A stretch of DNA of 64,000 bases. Origin: Streptomyces sp. 846.5 (GTDB taxonomy: Bacteria; Actinomycetota; Actinomycetes; Streptomycetales; Streptomycetaceae). The notes beneath the pieces are model-generated. The model ran no database searches and was not told the origin of the DNA. It saw nothing but the letters and a program-made list of their open reading frames with translations. The stretch lies in the NCBI RefSeq assembly GCF_004365705.1, contig NZ_SOBN01000002.1:372001-436000 (forward strand), read 5' to 3'. Both the position numbers and the translations under genes were made by a program. This document shows, in pieces, positions 55,975 through 64,000 of the stretch; within the stretch, counting starts at the first letter, position 1, and each line of letters starts with the position of its first letter.

Positions 55975-56229
55975 ATGGCGAAGCAGACGAACATCAGACT
56001 GGACGACCAGCTGAAGGCAGCAGCCGAGGAGCGCGCGTCGCGGCGGGGGCTGAGCCTTCAGGGCTACGTGGCGGACCTCATCGAGCAGGACGTGAACGGC
56101 TCACGCGCGGCGTTCATGGCCGGAGCGCAGGCGTTCATCGCCGCCTACGCGGACCAGTTCGAGGCGGAGTACGGCGAGGACCGGTACCCGGGTCTGCCGG
56201 AGCGTCCCGCTGCGGAGAACGCCGCGTGA
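55975..56229 (+). CDS. Ribbon-helix-helix/CopG-type antitoxin
   Basis: 84 residues. AKQTNIRLDDQLKAAAEERA, then SRRGLSLQGYVADLIEQDV, is a CopG/Arc-like DNA-binding domain, followed by an acidic toxin-binding tail (FEAEYGEDRYPGLPERP). TACGAT lies 6 nt before the ATG: a leaderless promoter. It overlaps the next gene by 4 nt (GTGA), as toxin-antitoxin pairs usually do. Confidence 0.88.
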   Translation: MAKQTNIRLDDQLKAAAEERASRRGLSLQGYVADLIEQDVNGSRAAFMAGAQAFIAAYADQFEAEYGEDRYPGLPERPAAENAA

Positions 56230-56591
56230 ACCTGAAGATCGACCTGGCCTGGATCCTGGCGGTGGCCCAGCAGATCCCCGGCGACCCGCAGGTCGTCGAC
56301 TACGGGGTGCCGGTGGCGGCCGAGGCGCGGCACCGGGCGGAGATCCTCGACCACGAGGTCTACCCCGAGCCGCACCACAAGGCGGCGGCGCTGCTGTGCG
56401 AGTTGGCGCGGAATCCGAGCCTGGAGGTCCGCAACCTGCTGTACGCGGCCACCGTCACCGCCGCGTACCTGGCCGCGTGCAGCCTGCCGGTCAGCCCCGG
56501 CCTGGACACCGTCCTCCCCCTCGCCCGGGCCGCGCGGGACGGGCTGCCGGTGCGGGAGGTCGCGGCGCAGCTGAAGACCTGGACGAGCTGA
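56226..56591 (+). CDS. Doc/Fic-like toxin component, without a visible Fic core
   Basis: 121 residues from GTG 56226. It matches the small actinobacterial proteins annotated as Fic family toxin component in size, context and segments (LAWILAVAQQIPGDPQVVDY, HHKAAALLCELARNPSLEVR, NLLYAATVTAAYLAACSLPV). The HxFx(D/E)GN(K/G) catalytic motif of Fic/Doc is absent; the equivalent position reads VRNLLYAATVTAAYL. It is thus either inactive as an AMPylator/kinase or works by another route. Confidence 0.75.
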   Translation: MNLKIDLAWILAVAQQIPGDPQVVDYGVPVAAEARHRAEILDHEVYPEPHHKAAALLCELARNPSLEVRNLLYAATVTAAYLAACSLPVSPGLDTVLPLARAARDGLPVREVAAQLKTWTS

Positions 56592-56653
56592 CCCAACGAC
56601 CAACGGCTGGCGGCCACCGGCTTTTGAGCCGGTGGCCGCCGGCCGTTGGGTCA
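56589..56653. terminator. Bidirectional terminator containing both stop codons
   Basis: Outer arms TGACCCAACG (56589-56598) and CGTTGGGTCA (56644-56653), inner perfect 14-bp stem (56609-56622 with 56627-56640) and a TTTG loop. The TGA at each outer end is the stop codon of the toxin gene (plus) and of the protease gene (minus). Confidence 0.88.
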
Positions 56654-59600
56654 GTAGCTGAACTGCTGGATCTGTGCGTCGCCGGGGCCGTAGGTCCAGC
56701 CGGTCCGGGTGGTCGGATCGAGCTGGATGGCGTTGTCGGCGCCGCCGTGGTTGCCGATGGTGAAGCCGGCCAGGGTACGGAGCACCGTCCCCGTCGTCAG
56801 GTCCACCACGAGCAGTCGGCCGGTGGAGTTGTTGTCCGGGACCCACATCCCCGCGCCGAAGTACGCGGTGCCGGCAGGCGTCGCGTAGGAGACCACGGCG
56901 ATCCTGTGGGCGCCGTCCACGGCGAGACCGGACGGCTTGCCGAGCCGTACCGTGATGCCGGCGCCGGCTGCGCCGGTGGTCTCGCTGATCGAGCTGATGA
57001 CGCCGGTGGGGACGATGTTCACGCTGGGTTCCGTGGCCGAAAGGTTGTAGAGGGTGCCCACGCCGTCCGAGGCGATGCCGTGGCTGCACTGCGAGGTGAA
57101 GCCGGCTGCCGTCACCGTCCGGGCAGCCAGGTCGACCCGGGCCACGGTGACGCCGCCGAGGCAGTTGAAGGGTCCGGCGGCCTTGGCCAGCAGGACGTCG
57201 CCCGAGGAGGGGTCGACGCTCAGCAGGCCGTAGCTCCCGGCCGGGACGCCGGTCGAGTCGGCGGGGATCGGGGCGCCGGTGCTTGCGTCGACGAGGTCGA
57301 CCGGCAGCACGAGGTCGGCTTTGGCGGAGTCGCGCAGCAGCAGCGCGCCCCGCTCGTGGACCGGGTCCACCCGTCCGGTGAGATAGGTGTCGTCGGCGGA
57401 GAGCGAGGTGGCGCCGACAAGCGTGTCGGTGGCGGTGTTCCAGGTCTCCACCCGTACGGCGGCGCCGGGGGCGGTGCGGTGCACCAGCAGGACCCGGCCG
57501 GCCGCGACGCCGACCACCGTGTAGCCGGAGCCGGTGGCCGGGTCCGCGGTGATGACGGCTCCGTAGCGGCCGGTGGCGGTCGAGTAGTGCCGGACCTCGG
57601 TGCCGCCGGAGGTGGTGGTGGTGAGGGCCGCCACGGAGTCGCTCCCGGCTGCGGCGAAGCTCAGCACTGTCGAGCCGTCGGGGGCGGGTCCGTCGTCGAA
57701 GACCAGGGTGGACAGCGGGGACGCCTGGCCGATCACGCGCCCGTTGCGGTCCAGGGCGAGCACCCGCACCCCGTAGCTGTCGGAACCGGTCAGGCCCAGC
57801 GCCACCGGGTCCAGCCGGACCGATCCCGACCGTCCGGTCAGCACGCGGTGGACGACCGAGGGGCTGTTCACCGTGTCGTTGTCCAGGGCGGTGCCGTTGG
57901 CGTTGGTGAAGGTGTTGAGCGAGCCGTGCAGGGTGGGGGCCGGCGCGGAGAGCTCCACCTCGGCGGCGCGCGCCCCGGCCACGGACCGTACGTCGTAGCG
58001 CAGTTCGAACTGCGGGGTGGCCCGGGTGACCTCGGCCGTGTGGCCCTCGACGCCGTCGGCCCCGGTGAGGGTCGGTGCGGCCGGGCGGTCCGCCGCGGAG
58101 CCGCCGTCCACCCGGACCGGCGCGAACTCCCCGTACACCACCCGGGTGGGGATGCCGCCGAAGCCGGCCTGGGCGATGCCGATTCCGTAGATCCCGCCGC
58201 CGTCGAAGGCGTCGGCCGGAATGGTGACCGTGCCCTTGAGCGAGGCCAGCGGCTGGTGCCAGGCCGCGGTGAAGATGGGCGCGAGCACCGGGTTCCAGTG
58301 ACCGACGGTGGACAGGACGAGCTGCGGTGAGGAGGTGTTCGCCACCCCGGTCAGGTCGTAGTCCACGGTGACCGGCCGCCCGGCCGCGACCGTCGCCGGC
58401 GCCCTGGGCGCGGCGGCCTCGGCATAGCTGCCGTCGCTGGGGCCGATCGCCAGGGTGCGGGTGGCGGTGGCGCGGGTGCGGCCGTCGACCACGACCCGGT
58501 AGCTGACGGTGAGGCTCCGGTCCGCGGTGGCGGTGACCGGGAGCCCGGCGGCGGTGAGGAGTTGGGTCGGCGTCACCCGGATCGCGGGCGTGCCGGACCG
58601 GAACACGGTGGAGCCGACGGTGAGGATGTACTGCGCGCGGCCGGTCACGCCGGTGACGTCGCCGGCGAAGGTGACCGGACCGACCAGGCCCTCGCCGGTG
58701 CCTCCCGAGGCGCGGTCGCCCAGGTCGATGCGGTTCGGGTCGGTGGTCTCCAGGAAGGCGCCGCCCAGGTCGCCGATGGTGACGCGGTGGGCCACGGACA
58801 GCCGGACCAGCGCGGGCGCGCCGGTGTTCCTCCGGCCGAGCGCCTTCTGCACGGCGGCCGTCACGTCGATCTGCGGGCCGACGTGCAGGGTCCGGTCGAT
58901 CTGTGCCGGGGTGGACACGCTGCGACCGGTCTGCTCAAGGAGGTCCCGGACCTGACCGGGGGTCAGCCGGTGGCCGCCGAGCCGTCCGGCCTGGAGCACC
59001 ACGGCCGCGGCAGCGGCGATCTCCGGAGCGGCGGCGGACGTACCGCCGTTGAGGGAGACGTTCACGTCCTGCGGGCCGCCCTGGCCGGTGTGGGAGAAGG
59101 CGATGACGTTGTCGCTGGGCGCGGAGAGGTCCACCCGGCTGCCGAAGCCGGAGGAGAAGCTGCCGAAGCCGCTGATCCGGGTCTCGGCGGTGGTGGCGTC
59201 ACCGCCGGTTCCGGCGGCCAGCGTGTCGTCCAGGGTGCTGCCGCCTGCGGCTATCGCGCCGCTGTCCGGCACCAGCGAGGGCGTGGTGGACTCCGCGTCG
59301 TCGTCGATCACGGTGGCCCGGCGGGAGTCGGACGCCAGGTCGGTCGGGGTGCTGCCGCCGTCGGGGCCCACCGACGCCGGGGTGTAGAGGCGGGTGCCGT
59401 CGTTGGAGGAGACGGTCACCACGATCCCGGCGCGCACGATGGACGTGACGACCGAGCGGATGACCGGATCGTCCTCCAGGTAGCGGCCGGGGAAGCCCTC
59501 GCTGTCGGTGCCGAAGCCCAGGCTGGCGGTGATCACGTCGGGTCGCGGTGACTGGCGCGCGGCGGCGAGCAGCGCGCCGGCGATCCGGTCGGTGGTCGGC

Positions 59601-60637
59601 TGCTCCGGCACGACCAGGCGGTAGTCGGCGCCGGGCGCGATGCCGAGCAGGTCCGTGTAGCCGCTGCCGGTCGCGCCGGGGCGCTGCCGGTCGTGGGCCA
59701 GCGGCGCCATCACGCCGAAGTCCAGCATGACCTCGCCCAGGGAGGGGTCCTGGCCCTCGGTGGACGCGGCGCCGTCCAGGCCGCCGGAGTCCTTCGCCAC
59801 ATAGGCGGGGATCAGCGGCATCGACGGCAGGTCGAGGTAGCGCTGTCCGCCCCGGAGCACGGTCGTGGGGCCGTTGCCCTGCACATAGGTGTCGCCGGCG
59901 TCGGCCATCGACTGGTCGGTGAGGTCGCCGATCGACACATTGGTGATGGTCTCGCCGGCGCCGGGCTGCTGACCGTAGCGGCCCTGCAGCAGCGAGAAGG
60001 CGCCGACCGCGTCCACGCCGCCCGCGTTGAGGAAGGACTGCGAGGAGTCGGTGAGGGCGTCGTTGGCGGGAACACCGCCGGGCTCAGTCGCGAGGGTGCG
60101 GGGCATCACCTTCGGGAATGTGCTCTGCGCCGCCGCCGGCAGCGGCACCGCCCCGGTGTTCATGGTGTTCACGTAGCGGTCGGGCTCGGCGGTGGCGATG
60201 CCGGGCGTGCCCTGCAGGGCGCGGGCCACCGCCGCCGAGTCACGCTGGGTGGTCTGCACGACATAGCTGCGCTCCAGGCCGGGGACCGCCTGCTGCACCA
60301 GCGGATGCAGTGAAGTGGCCCCCACCGTACGGAGTTTGGCGTCCAGAGCGGGGCTGCTGGTGTGCGGGGTGCGGGCCGCCAGCCGGGTGCCCGGCACCAT
60401 TTGGCCGGTGACCGAAGTCCCCTGGTCGAGAGTGACCAGGACCTGGCCGGGGACCACGCCCTGACGCTCCTTCACCGGCACGGGCGCCGACTGCCCGGCC
60501 GCAGTCGCGTCCAGGGGCGTACGCGCCGACGGGGGCGCACCGCTCGCGGGCTCCGCGGCCGCGGTGGACGCCACCGCGAGAGCGAGGACGACGGCGACGC
60601 GGACCAGACTGCTGCCCGATGGGTGGACACGCGGCAT
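56651..60637 (-). CDS. Large secreted S8/S53-superfamily (sedolisin-like) serine protease
   Basis: 1,328 residues, ATG 60637 with GGAAGG upstream. Signal peptide (VAVVLALAVASTAAAEPASG), an inhibitor-type prodomain (about 55-150), then a protease core. The subtilisin HGTH motif is absent. Instead SLGEVMLDFGVMAP has Glu302 and Asp306, the E-x3-D spacing of sedolisin, and NVSLNGGTSAAAPE gives Ser534. GIVVTVSSNDGT fits the family. After about 570, Ig-like beta domains follow, and the last 400 residues look like a beta-propeller (for example RLLVVDLTTGTVLRTLAGF). It is secreted and may act on surface polymers. Catalysis needs testing, since the S53 calcium site is not seen. Divergent from a TrmB/LuxR regulator. 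Confidence 0.8.
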   Translation of the reverse strand: MPRVHPSGSSLVRVAVVLALAVASTAAAEPASGAPPSARTPLDATAAGQSAPVPVKERQGVVPGQVLVTLDQGTSVTGQMVPGTRLAARTPHTSSPALDAKLRTVGATSLHPLVQQAVPGLERSYVVQTTQRDSAAVARALQGTPGIATAEPDRYVNTMNTGAVPLPAAAQSTFPKVMPRTLATEPGGVPANDALTDSSQSFLNAGGVDAVGAFSLLQGRYGQQPGAGETITNVSIGDLTDQSMADAGDTYVQGNGPTTVLRGGQRYLDLPSMPLIPAYVAKDSGGLDGAASTEGQDPSLGEVMLDFGVMAPLAHDRQRPGATGSGYTDLLGIAPGADYRLVVPEQPTTDRIAGALLAAARQSPRPDVITASLGFGTDSEGFPGRYLEDDPVIRSVVTSIVRAGIVVTVSSNDGTRLYTPASVGPDGGSTPTDLASDSRRATVIDDDAESTTPSLVPDSGAIAAGGSTLDDTLAAGTGGDATTAETRISGFGSFSSGFGSRVDLSAPSDNVIAFSHTGQGGPQDVNVSLNGGTSAAAPEIAAAAAVVLQAGRLGGHRLTPGQVRDLLEQTGRSVSTPAQIDRTLHVGPQIDVTAAVQKALGRRNTGAPALVRLSVAHRVTIGDLGGAFLETTDPNRIDLGDRASGGTGEGLVGPVTFAGDVTGVTGRAQYILTVGSTVFRSGTPAIRVTPTQLLTAAGLPVTATADRSLTVSYRVVVDGRTRATATRTLAIGPSDGSYAEAAAPRAPATVAAGRPVTVDYDLTGVANTSSPQLVLSTVGHWNPVLAPIFTAAWHQPLASLKGTVTIPADAFDGGGIYGIGIAQAGFGGIPTRVVYGEFAPVRVDGGSAADRPAAPTLTGADGVEGHTAEVTRATPQFELRYDVRSVAGARAAEVELSAPAPTLHGSLNTFTNANGTALDNDTVNSPSVVHRVLTGRSGSVRLDPVALGLTGSDSYGVRVLALDRNGRVIGQASPLSTLVFDDGPAPDGSTVLSFAAAGSDSVAALTTTTSGGTEVRHYSTATGRYGAVITADPATGSGYTVVGVAAGRVLLVHRTAPGAAVRVETWNTATDTLVGATSLSADDTYLTGRVDPVHERGALLLRDSAKADLVLPVDLVDASTGAPIPADSTGVPAGSYGLLSVDPSSGDVLLAKAAGPFNCLGGVTVARVDLAARTVTAAGFTSQCSHGIASDGVGTLYNLSATEPSVNIVPTGVISSISETTGAAGAGITVRLGKPSGLAVDGAHRIAVVSYATPAGTAYFGAGMWVPDNNSTGRLLVVDLTTGTVLRTLAGFTIGNHGGADNAIQLDPTTRTGWTYGPGDAQIQQFSY

Positions 60638-60783
60638 GGGATACCTTCCGGGGAGGGGCAGACACAGGACAACTCCCGGGTCTCCACGTGAAGATCTCAA
60701 CCGCTGCACAGGTGGCACAAGGTTGCGGAAGTGGCCTACTTGCGCCAAGTGGCGGGAGGTGGCCAGGAACGACCGGAGTGAAC
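60638..60783. promoter_or_regulatory. Divergent control region with four RRGTGGC repeats
   Basis: GTGGC cores start at 60712, 60731, 60749 and 60759, each preceded by AG or AA (AGGTGGC, AAGTGGC, AAGTGGC, AGGTGGC). They lie between the protease and the TrmB/LuxR gene, nearest the latter. They look like operator half-sites for that regulator. Confidence 0.5.
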
Positions 60784-61758
60784 ATGGAACTTGACGTCCT
60801 GGGACTCAGTAAGGAAACACAACTCGTCTACACGGCCCTGGTCGGGCTGCCCCGCAGCACCGCCTCCGCGCTCGCCGAGACCTGCGCGCTGTCGGTGGGA
60901 ACCACCGGACGGCTGCTGTCCGGCCTGGTCAGGGACGGCCTGGCGACCAGGTCGGCGGGGCGGCCGCCGCACTTCACCGCGGCCGCCCCGGACATCGCCG
61001 TCACCGCCCTGATCCAGGAGCGCGAGCACCGGCTCGACGCGGCCCGTTCACTGGTGCAGCAGCTCGTCGAGACGCACCGCGAGGCCCACCGGATCAGCAG
61101 GCCGGACATCGCGGTGGAACTCCTGACCGACTGGAAGGAGATCAGCGCGGCGGTGCACCGGCTCACCACCGGTTCCCAGCAGCAGGTCCGCGCCTTCGAC
61201 CGGCCCCCCTACATCGACCGCCCGGGCAGCAATCTGGAGGACCAGGTACGGCGCCGGCGCACCGGGGTGACCCACCGGGTGATCTACGACCGGGCCGCGG
61301 TGGCCTGGCCCGGGCGGCTGACCGCGGACATCCTGCCGAGCATACGGACCGGCGAACAGGCCCGGGTGCGCACCGAGTTGCCGCTCAAGCTGGTGATCCA
61401 GGACAGCCAGGCGGCGATCATCCCCTTCAGCCTCGCGCCCGGCGGCCACTCGGCGGCCTACCTCATCCACCACTCGCCGATGCTCGCCGCACTGGAGGCG
61501 CTCTTCGAGGCCGAGTGGGAGCACGCCGTACCCCTGAAGGACACCAGCCCCCTCGCCGAACGCTCCGGACAGCCCGACGCCGAGACCCGTGCGCTGCTGG
61601 TGCTGCTCACCGTGGGCAACACGGACGCCGCAATCGCCCGCACCCAGGGCTGGAGCCAGCGCACCACGCAACGCCGGATCCACCGGCTGATGACCGAACT
61701 CGGCGCCTCCACCCGCTTCCAGGCCGCCGCGCTGGCCGCCCAGCGCGGCTGGCTCTGA
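60784..61758 (+). CDS. Regulator with TrmB-like N-terminus and LuxR-type C-terminal HTH
   Basis: 324 residues. A TrmB-type winged helix (about 1-75; LSKETQLVYTALVGLPRST, ALSVGTTGRLLSGLVRDGLA), a helical/mixed middle domain (about 90-240) and a LuxR HTH at the end (LLTVGNTDAAIARTQGWSQR, TTQRRIHRLMTELGAST). This design is common in Streptomyces regulators of secreted enzymes. It is divergent to the secreted protease, which it probably controls. No ribosome-binding site is obvious at ATG 60784 (GGAGTGAAC is weak). Confidence 0.87.
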   Translation: MELDVLGLSKETQLVYTALVGLPRSTASALAETCALSVGTTGRLLSGLVRDGLATRSAGRPPHFTAAAPDIAVTALIQEREHRLDAARSLVQQLVETHREAHRISRPDIAVELLTDWKEISAAVHRLTTGSQQQVRAFDRPPYIDRPGSNLEDQVRRRRTGVTHRVIYDRAAVAWPGRLTADILPSIRTGEQARVRTELPLKLVIQDSQAAIIPFSLAPGGHSAAYLIHHSPMLAALEALFEAEWEHAVPLKDTSPLAERSGQPDAETRALLVLLTVGNTDAAIARTQGWSQRTTQRRIHRLMTELGASTRFQAAALAAQRGWL

Positions 61759-61782
61759 CGAGGCGCCGCTCGCGCCGTGGCC

Positions 61783-62178
61783 TCAGGCCCAGAACTCGTC
61801 CGCGGCGGCGATGTCCTCCACGCACTCGTCGAGGTCGGTGGCCTTCTCGCCGACGATGCGGAACACGATGCCGCCCGCCATGTCGAGCTTCTTGCCGGCC
61901 TGCTCGGCGGTGATCCGGTGCACGGCCATCACATGGCCCCGTCCGTCGACGAAGAGGTTGCGCAGCTCGGCCCTGAGCGTCCCGTTGGTCGCCGCGAACA
62001 GCTGCCCGTAGTAGCCGAGGACCGCGTCCACACCCTTGAAGTCACCGGACAGTCGGTGGTTCCCGGGAACGTGGTGGGTGCAGTCGGCCGTCAGGATCGT
62101 CCTGAGGGTGTCCATATCGCCCCGAGAGAACGCGTCGTACCCCTTGCGCACGAGTGCTGCGTGCGGATGTTCAGCCAT
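61783..62178 (-). CDS. NTF2-fold / SnoaL-like protein
   Basis: 131 residues. The N-terminus VRKGYDAFSRGDMDTLRTIL and HHVPGNHRLSGDFKGVDAVL matches limonene-epoxide-hydrolase-like NTF2 proteins; GHVMAVHRITAEQAGKKLDM and DECVEDIAAADEFWA complete the fold. Likely cytoplasmic. The function of such stand-alone members is usually unknown. GGAAGGTGG precedes the ATG. Confidence 0.85.
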   Translation of the reverse strand: MAEHPHAALVRKGYDAFSRGDMDTLRTILTADCTHHVPGNHRLSGDFKGVDAVLGYYGQLFAATNGTLRAELRNLFVDGRGHVMAVHRITAEQAGKKLDMAGGIVFRIVGEKATDLDECVEDIAAADEFWA

Positions 62179-62395
62179 GGCGTTTCGCCACCTTCCAAAT
62201 CGAACAGGTTTGTGGCTGATCCATCCAGCCTGTCACTGCGCGAGCCGCCGGGCCACTCAGCCGGTTCGAGCGCTCGCAGCCACTGCCCCGACCGGCCGCC
62301 CCCGGGTGCGGGAGTCCCTGACCACGACGACGATCGACGGTGAGTGCGGTGCGTCACGCACCGGCCGGAGATGGAGAGCGAGAGTGAGAAAAGCC

Positions 62396-62683
62396 ATGAG
62401 GATGCTCTTGACGGTCCAGATGGACACCGAGCTGGCGAACAAGGCGATCAAGGACCAGTCGCTGGCGACGATCATGAAGTCGGCACTGGGGGACCTCCAC
62501 CCGGAGGCCGCGTACTTCGGCGCGAAGGACGGCCTGCGCACCGGATACATCGTGTTCGACCTGAAGGACCCGTCCGACATTCCCTCCGTGGCCGAGCCGT
62601 TCTTCCAGGCGCTCGGAGCCAAGGTGGCCTTCACTCCCGTGATGAGCTTCGAGGACGTCCAGGCCGGCCTCCAGAAGGCCTGA
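62396..62683 (+). CDS. Small DUF3303-like protein
   Basis: 95 residues, ferredoxin-like size. MRMLLTVQMDTELANKAIKD, then PEAAYFGAKDGLRTGYIVFD and LGAKVAFTPVMSFEDVQAGL. It resembles small proteins of DUF3303 or EthD-like type in actinomycetes, but the match is by eye. GAGAGTGAG lies upstream of ATG 62396. A perfect hairpin terminator follows. Confidence 0.7.
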   Translation: MRMLLTVQMDTELANKAIKDQSLATIMKSALGDLHPEAAYFGAKDGLRTGYIVFDLKDPSDIPSVAEPFFQALGAKVAFTPVMSFEDVQAGLQKA

Positions 62684-62692
62684 GCGCTCCGC

Positions 62693-62736
62693 GGCTGCGG
62701 CCTCTCCCTCCGGAGTCGGAAGGAGAGGCCGCAGCC
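62693..62736. terminator. Bidirectional terminator, 15-bp stem
   Basis: Arms GGCTGCGGCCTCTCC (62693-62707) and GGAGAGGCCGCAGCC (62722-62736) are perfectly inverted with a 14-nt loop, between convergent genes. Confidence 0.85.
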
Positions 62737-62754
62737 ATGTCCGGAATCGTGGCT

Positions 62755-63624
62755 CTACGACCGCTGGTCCGGCGGGAACATGGCGGGGTAGGGCTCGGCG
62801 AAGTCCGCGGAGCGGCTGACCTCGCGCCACTTCAGGTCGTCCTGCAGCAGCCGCTGGTCGAGCTGGACAGAGCCCTCGGCCGCGGTCACCCCGAGCGGCA
62901 GGTGGTCCGGGATGTCGTGCCGCTTGGCCACCGCCACCAGGATCTCCGCGGCCCGGACCGGATCCCCCGCCGCTCCGTCGGTGGACTGGCGGACGCGGGT
63001 GTTCATGGCGCCGACCGTTTCGGCGTAGGCCGGCGGGATGTCGTGGACGGCCATCGAGGAGCCCGCCCAGTCGGTCCGGAACCCGCTCGGCTCGACGACC
63101 AGCACCTTGACCCCGAAGGGCGCGGTCTCGGTGCGCAGCACCCGGCTGAAGCCGTCGATGGCGAACTTGGCCGCCTGGTACGAGGCGATTCCCGGGGAGC
63201 CGCCGACCCGGCCGCCCATCGAGGAGACCTGGATGACCAGCCCTCCCTTCTGTTCGCGCAGGATCGGCACGGCCGCCTTGGTGACGTTGTACACGCCCCA
63301 GAAGTTGGTCTCGAACTGCGCCCGGAAGTCGTCGTCGCTCACGGTCTCGATGGGCGCGACATTGGCGTAGCCGGCGTTGTTGACCAGCACGTCGATGCGG
63401 CCGAAGCGCTCCCGTGCCTCGGCGAGGGCCGAGCGCGCGGCCGCGGGGTCGGTCACGTCGAGTCGGATGGGCTGAACCCGGTCGCCGAATTCCGCGACCA
63501 GGTCGGCCAGCTGCTCGGGGCGCCGGGCCGTCGCGGCGACGAGGTCGCCGGCTTCGAGGGCGGCGCGGACGAGAGCGCGGCCCAGGCCGCGCGATGAGCC
63601 GGTGATGAACCAGATCTGTTGCAT
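62755..63624 (-). CDS. Short-chain dehydrogenase/reductase
   Basis: 289 residues, ATG 63624 (the in-frame GTG at 63648 lies in the operator and is rejected). Cofactor motif WFITGSSRGLGRALVRAAL, structural NNAGYA, catalytic Ser in VIQVSSMGGRVGG and YxxxK as SYQAAKFAIDGFSR. Classical SDR using NAD(P)H; substrate unknown. It is divergent from a TetR gene with an operator between, so it is probably the regulator's target and detoxifies or reduces its ligand. Confidence 0.95.
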   Translation of the reverse strand: MQQIWFITGSSRGLGRALVRAALEAGDLVAATARRPEQLADLVAEFGDRVQPIRLDVTDPAAARSALAEARERFGRIDVLVNNAGYANVAPIETVSDDDFRAQFETNFWGVYNVTKAAVPILREQKGGLVIQVSSMGGRVGGSPGIASYQAAKFAIDGFSRVLRTETAPFGVKVLVVEPSGFRTDWAGSSMAVHDIPPAYAETVGAMNTRVRQSTDGAAGDPVRAAEILVAVAKRHDIPDHLPLGVTAAEGSVQLDQRLLQDDLKWREVSRSADFAEPYPAMFPPDQRS

Positions 63625-63641
63625 GCATTTAGCAAAACACT

Positions 63642-63672
63642 GTTGCACTAATAGCGCAACCCCGTTGCGCTA
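63642..63672. promoter_or_regulatory. TetR operator between SDR and tetR
   Basis: Half-sites GTTGCACTA (63642-63650), TAGCGCAAC (63652-63660, inverted) and GTTGCGCTA (63664-63672). The first two form a near-perfect palindrome. TACCAT (63671-63676) lies 6 nt before the tetR ATG, so binding would block both divergent promoters. Confidence 0.65.
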
Positions 63673-63682
63673 CCATCGGGCC

Positions 63683-64000
63683 ATGGACCAGTTTCAGCGC
63701 GCACGCTCACCCGAGGCCAAGCGGCAGCGCGAGGCCGCCATCCTCGACGCGGCCCGGGCGCTGGGGGCCGAGCAGGGCATCAGGCAGGTCACCCTGACGG
63801 ACATCGCCGCCAGGACGGGGATGCACAAGTCGGCGCTGCTGCGGTACTTCGAGACGCGCGAGCAGATCTTCCTGCGGCTGACGGCCGAAGGCTGGCAGGA
63901 GTGGTCCATCGCCCTGGCCGCCAGGCTCCGGGAGATCGCCGAGCCCGATCCGGCGGCTGTGGCTCAGGCCTTCGCGGCCTCGCTCGCGCAGCGCGGAATG
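63683..64000 (+). CDS. TetR-family regulator (3' end outside window)
   Basis: The first 106 residues are visible. EAKRQREAAILDAARALGAE, GIRQVTLTDIAARTGMHKSA and LLRYFETREQIFLRLTAEG form the TetR HTH domain. The start is ATG 63683, with a leaderless-type -10. It is divergent from the SDR gene and probably represses it and itself through the half-sites between them. The ligand domain is cut by the window edge. Confidence 0.93.
   Translation, partial: MDQFQRARSPEAKRQREAAILDAARALGAEQGIRQVTLTDIAARTGMHKSALLRYFETREQIFLRLTAEGWQEWSIALAARLREIAEPDPAAVAQAFAASLAQRGM

Overview
The window is very GC-rich DNA with strong third-position GC. It has GTG/TTG starts, purine-rich ribosome-binding sites, many ECF sigma factors and TetR regulators, DUF6230/DUF6114 proteins and an NRPS with an MbtH partner. 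All of this fits a Streptomycetaceae chromosome (Streptomyces, Kitasatospora or Streptacidiphilus type), probably an accessory arm. I see no tRNA, rRNA or CRISPR array. Function calls come from motifs recognised by eye; no database search was run.

Region 1 (1-14024, minus strand) is one end of a nonribosomal peptide cluster. Gene order is O-methyltransferase, DUF6875-like protein, MFS exporter, DpgC-type oxygenase, MbtH, then an NRPS that runs off the left edge. The visible NRPS is A-[N-methyltransferase]-T / C-A-T / C-A. Binding-pocket residues suggest a glycine (hence sarcosine) starter, then serine, then a Phe-like residue.

Region 2 (14200-31100) is a mosaic of regulators and envelope proteins. 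It holds an ECF41 sigma factor with an NDH-2-like oxidoreductase, small secreted proteins, and a SigE-family sigma factor flanked by a secreted and a membrane-anchored copy of the same Cys-containing domain. Next come a TnpB remnant that destroyed an enolase-superfamily gene, a GntR regulator, a TetR/DUF6230/DUF6114/secreted-protein locus, an NCS1 nucleobase permease, a proline iminopeptidase, and a frameshifted hydroxylase plus methyltransferase pair.

Region 3 (31126-35095) has a membrane-tethered ECF sigma factor with a GH99-like extracellular domain, a membrane-anchored DUF5666/PepSY-like protein, and a winged-helix protein with a long Pro-Val repeat.

Region 4 (35061-46384) is a mobile-element hotspot. 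It contains an IS5-family transposase, a Tn7-like transposon (TnsA, TnsB, TnsC/TniB and a cysteine-free TniQ-like protein, with a methyltransferase as cargo), an IS1380 element inserted in its right end, and a second solo Tn7-like end about 2.7 kb outside the left end. A lipase-like hydrolase and a two-gene membrane protein/winged-helix operon lie between the two facing ends.

Region 5 (46637-64000) holds a GH71/99-like secreted protein with a fascin-like beta-trefoil, an epimerase, a small P-loop kinase, an ABC-2 exporter with a TetR gene, LtrA, an ECF42 sigma factor with its DGPF partner, and a ribbon-helix-helix/Doc-like pair. It ends with a large sedolisin-like secreted protease and a TrmB/LuxR regulator, two NTF2-fold proteins, and an SDR with a divergent TetR cut by the right edge. 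Several genes here look leaderless, with a -10 hexamer 6-8 nt before the start codon.
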